A stretch of 5,793 nt of DNA from Oscillospiraceae bacterium (GTDB lineage: Bacteria; Bacillota; Clostridia; Christensenellales; Aristaeellaceae). Within the stretch, counting starts at the first letter, position 1. The number at the start of each line of letters is the position of its first letter. Below the pieces are notes generated by a model, which worked only from the letters and a program-made list of their open reading frames with translations, was not told where the DNA came from and searched no databases. The position numbers were made by a program, and so were the translations under genes. This document shows positions 1 to 5,793 of the stretch, one piece after another. Location of the stretch: the NCBI GenBank assembly GCA_031282605.1, contig JAITDK010000131.1:1-5793 (forward strand), written 5' to 3'.

Positions 1-21
1 TACTGGCGGGGCGCAGGAGTT

Positions 22-58
22 GGAACGCTGGAACGTGGGAGCGAGGGAACGAGGAACG
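22..58. repeat. Imperfect 8-bp tandem repeat (GGAACGNN)
   Basis: Four consecutive 8-mers read GGAACGCT, GGAACGTG, GGAGCGAG and GGAACGAG, followed by a partial GAACG. An inverted copy of the last units appears at 222-235, so 38-51 and 222-235 can pair over 14 bp with one G-T wobble and enclose repeat copy L. No coding function is visible. It may be part of a larger repeat unit or simple slippage-generated sequence. Confidence 0.6.
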
Positions 59-82
59 TCCCTGCGGGGAGCCTGGGACTCT

Positions 83-204
83 GTCCCAGACCCTGCGAAG
101 GGCTATCCGCCCTTTCGAATCCGGACCAGGCTTCGCCTGGACCATCGTGATACACATGCCACCGGCTTCGGATCGCCGGTTGTACCTGGATAGTCTGTTC
201 CGTA
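83..204 (+). repeat. Multi-hairpin interspersed repeat, copy L
   Basis: This segment matches the reverse complement of 5672-5793 at 115 of 122 positions without gaps. It contains a string of hairpins: the right arm of CTGGGAC-TCT-GTCCCAG (73-89), AAGGGC-TATCC-GCCCTT (98-114), CCAGGC-TTC-GCCTGG (126-140) and ACCGGC-(8 nt)-GCCGGT (161-180). A conserved hairpin-free tail runs to 204. The seven differences from copy R are at 120, 123, 157, 158, 160, 174 and 191, all in linkers or a loop. The match ends at 204, but its left border is set only by the window edge at copy R, so the real unit probably starts further left, at least at 73. Such strings of short GC-rich hairpins between genes are common in Clostridia; the specific family is not identified here. 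Confidence 0.88.
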
Positions 205-250
205 GCGCAACCCGTCCCCCCCGTTCCCTCGTTCCAAGCCCCGGGGGAGG

Positions 251-280
251 TCGGGAGGAGGTCGTGAGACCCCTTCCCGA
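251..280 (-). terminator. Long hairpin downstream of prfB, possible terminator or 3' stabiliser
   Basis: Two 13-nt arms, TCGGGAGGAGGTC and GACCCCTTCCCGA, flank a GTGA loop (plus-strand reading), with one A-C mismatch and one wobble pair. It lies 25 bp beyond the prfB stop codon in the direction of transcription. No T-run follows on the minus strand, so it is not a standard intrinsic terminator. It could protect the transcript 3' end or act with Rho. No better terminator is visible in 1-305. Confidence 0.4.
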
Positions 281-305
281 TCGCGCGGATGCGCCGCGTC
301 CCTCC

Positions 306-1401
306 TTACTGCATCGACAGGTATGCAGTTATGAACCCATCCAATTCACCGTCCATCACACCGTCGGTCGATCCGACCTCGAAGTTCGTGCGGTGATCCT
401 TCACCATGCTGTACGGGTGGAATACATATGAGCGGATCTGACTTCCCCACTCAATCTTCTTCATCTCGCCCTTTATGTCGCTCATCCGCTCCTCCTTCTC
501 GCGCTCCCGCAGTTCGAGCAGGCGGCTCTTGAGCATCATAATGCAGACGTCGCGGTTCTGCGCCTGGGATCGTTCGTTCTGGCACTGCACGACTACCCCA
601 CTGGGGATGTGGGTCATGCGCACCGCCGAGTCCGTGCGGTTGATATGCTGACCACCCGCGCCGCTGGCCCTGTATGTGTCGATGCGTACCTCCTCCATAT
701 CCAGCACGAACGCCGTGTCCTCTATGACCGGCGACACGTCCAGCGACGCGAACGAGGTATGCCGCCGCGCGTTGGAGTCGAACGGGCTGATGCGCACCAA
801 CCGATGCACACCCTTTTCAGCGCGCAGGAACCCATACGCGTTATCGCCCGATATCGACATCGTCACGGACTTCACGCCCGCCTCGTCGCCTGGCAGCAGG
901 TCGAGCACCTTCACCCCGTAACCCTTGCGTTCGCAATAGCGCGTGTACATGCGGTGGAGCATGGCCACCCAATCCTGCGCCTCCGTGCCGCCCGCCCCCG
1001 CGTGCAGCGCTAGTATCGCGTCGTTGCCGTCATACTCGCCGCGCAGCAGCGTCTCTAACTGCAGCGCCTGAACATCGGCGCGCAGCGAGGCGATATCCCG
1101 CTTGATCTCCTCGACCATCGACGGGTCGTTCTCCTCCTCGACCAGCTCGATCATCGCGCCGATGTCGCCGTGGCGGCTCAATAGATTGGAATAGCGATCC
1201 AGCTTCGACTGAATATGCTTCGCGCGCTGGCTGATCTTGGTTGATCGTGCCAGATCGTTCCAGGCATCCGGCTGAGCCATGTCCTGTTCCAGTTCGGCGA
1301 GTTCTTCCTTTAACCCAGCCAGGTTAAAGTGACCCACCTGCCTCTTCGATGGTTTCGCGAATCATCGCCCAATCCTGGCGGGATTGATCCAATTCAACCA
1401 T
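306..1401 (-). CDS. prfB: Peptide chain release factor 2, made by +1 frameshift
   Basis: RF2 binds UGA and UAA stop codons in the ribosomal A site and triggers peptide release in the cytoplasm. Frame 0 starts at ATG 1401-1399, 9 nt after AGAAGGA (1417-1411), and reads 25 codons to an in-frame TAA at 1326-1324. Skipping T1326 continues in the +1 frame with AAC at 1325-1323 to a TAA at 308-306. The joined product is 364 aa, close to E. coli (365) and B. subtilis (366) RF2. The fused junction GGSLNLAGLKEELAELEQ aligns with the B. subtilis region RGSLDLESKEARIAELDEQ. Visible motifs, in joined numbering: the stop-recognition tripeptide SPF at 205-207, followed by RRHTSFAS, and the catalytic GGQ at 249-251, preceded by Ala at the position equivalent to E. 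coli 246. It lies 64 bp after secA, probably in one transcript. Odd point: the recoding stop is UAA, not UGA. Confidence 0.97.
1323..1341 (-). promoter_or_regulatory. prfB: prfB programmed +1 frameshift site with UAA stop
   Basis: The minus strand reads GCAGGTGGGTCACTTTAAC. In frame 0 this is GCA GGT GGG TCA CTT TAA, with the stop at codon 26 exactly as in E. coli (CTT AGG GGG TAT CTT TGA). The slippery CTT and the following T and C are kept, so the P-site leucine tRNA can re-pair on TTT and the next codon is AAC (Asn) where the family has GAC (Asp). A purine-rich, Shine-Dalgarno-like AGGTGGG lies just upstream, but it is set one base 5' of the E. coli AGGGGG and has a central T. Because RF1 also reads UAA, the usual RF2-only feedback would be altered. 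Confidence 0.9.
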
Positions 1402-1449
1402 ATGCTCACATCCTTCTTTAACGTATTTTTAATGTTGTATAGCGCGTCC

Positions 1450-1465
1450 TAGGCGATCCGTCCGC

Positions 1466-1468
<3 letters not shown>
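1450..1468 (-). other. Hairpin overlapping the secA stop codon
   Basis: On the minus strand TAGGCG-(7 nt)-CGCCTA forms a perfect 6-bp stem beginning at the secA TAG stop. No T-run follows, so it is unlikely to terminate transcription. It might be an mRNA processing or stability element between secA and prfB, or be chance. Confidence 0.3.
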
Positions 1469-4258
<2,790 letters not shown>

Positions 4259-4264
4259 GGATGT

Positions 4265-4269
4265 CCTCC
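4265..4269 (-). promoter_or_regulatory. secA: secA ribosome binding site (decides the start)
   Basis: GGAGG on the minus strand lies 6 nt before ATG 4258-4256. It selects this start over the ATG at 4348-4346, which lacks a Shine-Dalgarno sequence. Confidence 0.9.
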
Positions 4270-4291
4270 AAGTAAGGTTTAGGCGGGGAGA

Positions 4292-4319
4292 GTCGCCGGG
4301 ATTGTCCTGTCGCCGGGAT
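4292..4319 (-). repeat. 11-bp direct repeat in the secA leader
   Basis: GTCGCCGGGAT (plus strand) occurs at 4292-4302 and again at 4309-4319, a 17-bp period, within the untranslated secA leader. It could be a protein-binding site pair or a chance duplication. Confidence 0.5.
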
Positions 4320-4344
4320 AGTCTCCTTATACCGCCGGGTGAAG

Positions 4345-4370
4345 CCATCTGCCGCCGCAGCGGAAGATGG
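4345..4370 (-). other. Leader hairpin in the secA 5' UTR
   Basis: On the minus strand CCATCT and AGATGG form a 6-bp stem, continued past one T-C mismatch by CCGC/GCGG around a TGCG loop. It starts about 10 nt after the predicted start point of the proximal promoter. No T-run follows in either direction, so it is not an intrinsic terminator; it may protect the 5' end of the mRNA. Confidence 0.5.
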
Positions 4371-4386
4371 GGGATGTACCCCCGTC

Positions 4387-4415
4387 AATATATCACAGCG
4401 TGGTAGTCGTGGCAA
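4387..4415 (-). promoter_or_regulatory. Proximal secA promoter, sigma-A type with extended -10
   Basis: The minus strand has -35 TTGCCA (4415-4410), a 17-bp spacer, and -10 TATATT (4392-4387) preceded by TG at the extended -10 position. The predicted start near 4380 gives a leader of about 120 nt before the secA ATG. Confidence 0.7.
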
Positions 4416-4448
4416 GGCGTATGGCTTAGCTTTGCCATGTGGTGGGAA

Positions 4449-4477
4449 ATTATCACGACGGAGGCGGATTTGGTCAA
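4449..4477 (-). promoter_or_regulatory. Distal secA promoter, sigma-A type
   Basis: The minus strand has -35 TTGACC (4477-4472), a 17-bp spacer, and -10 GATAAT (4454-4449), each one mismatch from consensus. The predicted start is near 4442. The DnaA-box-like cluster lies directly upstream, at about -50 to -135 from this start. Confidence 0.7.
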
Positions 4478-4490
4478 GATTAAGTGACCG

Positions 4491-4578
4491 TCCACACCGT
4501 TGTGCACAACACAGCCTGTGGATAGTGTGGATAAGTCTGTTAACAACTGGTGCGGACTGGCGCGAAGGGTGTTGATAA
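4491..4578 (-). promoter_or_regulatory. Cluster of DnaA-box-like 9-mers upstream of secA
   Basis: Read on the minus strand, 4534-4526 is TTATCCACA, a perfect consensus DnaA box. It abuts CTATCCACA at 4525-4517 (one mismatch), and TTATCAACA lies at 4578-4570 (one mismatch). The 12-bp palindrome GTTGTGCACAAC at 4499-4510 contains TTGTGCACA on both strands, one mismatch from TTATNCACA. A further TCCACA core lies on the plus strand at 4491-4496. In established biology DnaA binds such boxes at origins, titration sites and some promoters. dnaA is not in the window and no strongly AT-rich unwinding region is evident, so a regulatory or titration role for secA is more likely than an origin. Confidence 0.6.
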
Positions 4579-4610
4579 GTTTTACACGGGCAGGGCGCGG
4601 TTGATCTGGA

Positions 4611-5540
4611 CTACTCGCGGCTCAGCACGGCAATGGGCAGATGCGGCCTGTTGTTTATCCTTATTGGGAACTCATGATTCCCGATTCCCCTGCCGACCAG
4701 CAGCTTCCCGCCGCCGATTCGATACAATCCGCTGGTGTACTTAGGCAACAACCCTTGTCCCGGCGCGAATAGGCCTTGCCCGCCTGGCAAGCGCCACTGA
4801 CCGCCGTGCGCGTGTCCGGCCATAGCCATTGCGAATCCGCCCTGCGCAAGCGTTCGCGCAGCACGATGAGGTCGATGGATCAGCAGTATGTCGATCATGT
4901 CGGGGTCGTCGGAGGCGGCAATGGTGCGGACGTTGGCCATGGTTCCGTCGCGGCGTACGGGGATGTTGTATGCGAAGGCGTTGGCGTCCTGCAAGCCAAT
5001 AACGCGGATACGCGCTTTACCGCGCTGTATTGTACGCGACTCGTCCTCCAGTAACGGGATACCCGCTTGAGTGTAATACTCCCTCAACGCGCCTAAATAG
5101 CTGCACACATAGTCGTTATTGCCCATGACGGCAGCGCAAGGCGCAATGCCCGCCATCGCGCGCAGGAATGGGTTGTACGGCTCCGCCGTTTTTGTATGTC
5201 CGTCGGCGAAGTCGCCCAACATGCATATCAGATCGGGCTTCGCAGACGCGGTGCAGCGCAGCGTCTCCTCGCCGCGCTGCATACGCACGCTCAAGTGTAT
5301 GTCTGATATCAGCGCGACGCGGAAACCTTCCAGGTCTTTGGGCAGCGAGCGGATAGGCGTATCTATCTCCTCGACGTCCAAGCGACCGTTCTGCCAGACA
5401 AAGAACCGCTCGCAAGGCGTTAGCGGCTCGTCGTAGTATTCGTTCGCATGACCGGCGAACCGCGCGGCGTCCTCGCCCGGGCGCTGCCGCAATAAGCCGC
5501 CGTCCAGTATCATGCGCTCCATGTATGGCGCTATCTTCAA
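4611..5540 (-). CDS. Calcineurin-like metallophosphoesterase (YkuE/YaeI-like)
   Basis: The 309-aa protein has the binuclear-metal phosphoesterase motifs in order: D80-x-H82 (LISDIHL), GDFAD with D110, GNND with N141, H222 (LLIHRPH), and GHAHGG with H243 and H245. The C-terminal part (LFAPGQGLLPKYTSGLY, RINNRP) resembles the YkuE/YaeI group, which includes lipid-linked phosphoesterases. The exact substrate cannot be told. No signal peptide, twin-arginine motif or membrane segment is seen, so it is probably cytoplasmic, unlike many relatives. The usual GNHD motif is GNND here, replacing the histidine that normally assists catalysis. The start is TTG at 5540-5538, 4 nt after AGGAGG (5550-5545); an in-frame TAA just upstream excludes a longer form, and the next ATG is 18 nt further and poorly placed. 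The stop is TAG. It is a separate unit 352 bp upstream of secA. Confidence 0.92.
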   Translation of the reverse strand: MKIAPYMERMILDGGLLRQRPGEDAARFAGHANEYYDEPLTPCERFFVWQNGRLDVEEIDTPIRSLPKDLEGFRVALISDIHLSVRMQRGEETLRCTASAKPDLICMLGDFADGHTKTAEPYNPFLRAMAGIAPCAAVMGNNDYVCSYLGALREYYTQAGIPLLEDESRTIQRGKARIRVIGLQDANAFAYNIPVRRDGTMANVRTIAASDDPDMIDILLIHRPHRAARTLAQGGFAMAMAGHAHGGQWRLPGGQGLFAPGQGLLPKYTSGLYRIGGGKLLVGRGIGNHEFPIRINNRPHLPIAVLSRE

Positions 5541-5544
5541 AGAG

Positions 5545-5550
5545 CCTCCT
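5545..5550 (-). promoter_or_regulatory. Ribosome binding site for the phosphoesterase TTG start
   Basis: AGGAGG on the minus strand sits 4 nt before TTG 5540-5538. The spacing is short, but the match is perfect and no other start codon fits it. Confidence 0.75.
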
Positions 5551-5573
5551 GATTATCGCGGGGGTTCGTATTG

Positions 5574-5602
5574 ATTATACCCACTGACACTGATTCGTAT
5601 TA
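5574..5602 (-). promoter_or_regulatory. Likely promoter of the phosphoesterase gene
   Basis: A perfect -10 TATAAT lies at 5579-5574 on the minus strand. The hexamer 17 bp upstream, TAATAC (5602-5597), is a poor -35; a better TTGCTA (5606-5601) is 21 bp away, which is too far. The predicted start near 5567 gives a leader of about 27 nt that contains the ribosome site. Confidence 0.55.
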
Positions 5603-5610
5603 GCAAGCGG

Positions 5611-5659
5611 AACCCTTGTCGCTGCGGCGACATCTCCCCCTATGGGGATGATGAGGGTT
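5611..5659. repeat. Small branched hairpin element (three-way junction)
   Basis: On the plus strand an outer stem AACCCT (5611-5616) / AGGGTT (5654-5659) encloses two hairpins, TGTCGC-TGCG-GCGACA (5617-5632) and TCCCC-CTAT-GGGGA (5635-5648). This layout resembles short intergenic repeats I recall from gut Clostridia, with a GTCGC-type hairpin next to a CCCC-TAT-GGGG hairpin between CCCT and AGGG arms. Only one copy is in the window, so the repeat status rests on recollection, while the pairing itself is seen directly. Confidence 0.6.
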
Positions 5660-5671
5660 GGAGGGATCGGT

Positions 5672-5793
5672 TACGGAACAGACTCTCCAGGTACAACCGG
5701 CAATCCGAAGCCGGTAGATTGTGTATCACGATGGTCCAGGCGAAGCCTGGTCAGGTTTCGAAAGGGCGGATAGCCCTTCGCAGGGTCTGGGAC
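5672..5793 (-). repeat. Multi-hairpin interspersed repeat, copy R (cut by window end)
   Basis: The reverse complement of this segment equals copy L at 83-204 at 115 of 122 positions without gaps. All stems of the hairpin string are intact. Similarity stops at 5672, while at 5793 it is cut by the window edge in the middle of the first hairpin (only the GTCCCAG arm is present), so the element continues beyond. It lies upstream of the phosphoesterase promoter and is inverted relative to copy L. Confidence 0.88.

Noticed and set aside
73..180. CRISPR array
   Set aside because: The hairpins differ from one another in sequence and spacing, and there are no regularly spaced identical repeats with unique spacers.
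1335..1337. Independent prfB start at GTG 1337-1335, avoiding the frameshift
   Set aside because: The upstream GAGG is only 3 nt away, and the 25-codon frame-0 segment has its own good ribosome site and the conserved prfB architecture, so the frameshift reading is much better supported.
1402..1449. Separate prfB promoter in the secA-prfB gap
   Set aside because: TATACA can be read as a -10, but the hexamer 17 bp upstream (CGGACG) does not resemble a -35 and the gap is only 64 bp, so co-transcription with secA is preferred.
4491..4578. Chromosomal replication origin
   Set aside because: The DnaA-like boxes are real, but there is no dnaA, dnaN or rpmH nearby and no clear AT-rich unwinding tract, so origin function cannot be claimed from this window.

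Overview
The window carries three complete genes, all on the minus strand and read from high to low coordinates: a calcineurin-like metallophosphoesterase (5540-4611), secA (4258-1466) and prfB (1401-306). The secA-prfB order is a familiar Bacillota (Firmicutes) arrangement. The strong GGAGG-type ribosome binding sites, the sigma-A-like promoters and the hairpin-rich intergenic repeats also fit a moderately GC-rich member of the Clostridia. No rRNA or species marker is present, so the assignment is an inference.

Layout. Positions 1-305 hold no gene. They contain an 8-bp tandem repeat, one copy of a multi-hairpin repeat (copy L, 83-204), and a long hairpin just beyond the prfB stop. prfB encodes peptide chain release factor 2 in two overlapping frames and needs a +1 shift after codon 25. 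secA, the Sec translocase ATPase, lies 64 bp upstream of prfB and is probably co-transcribed with it. The 352-bp gap 4259-4610 holds two good tandem secA promoters, a leader with a hairpin and a direct repeat, and, further upstream, a cluster of DnaA-box-like 9-mers. The phosphoesterase follows with its own TTG start and a likely promoter. Positions 5541-5793 hold that promoter, a small branched-hairpin repeat, and the second copy (copy R, 5672-5793) of the multi-hairpin repeat in inverted orientation and cut by the window edge.

Functionally, secA (protein export) and prfB (termination at UGA/UAA) are housekeeping genes, and the phosphoesterase has no evident pathway link to them. The most unusual points are: (1) the autoregulatory frameshift site of prfB has UAA where the family nearly always has the RF2-specific UGA; (2) the secA promoter region carries a DnaA-box cluster although dnaA is not in view; and (3) the whole three-gene block is bracketed by inverted copies of a ~120-bp structured repeat, 115/122 identical over the visible part. 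I found no new defence, CRISPR or mobile system.
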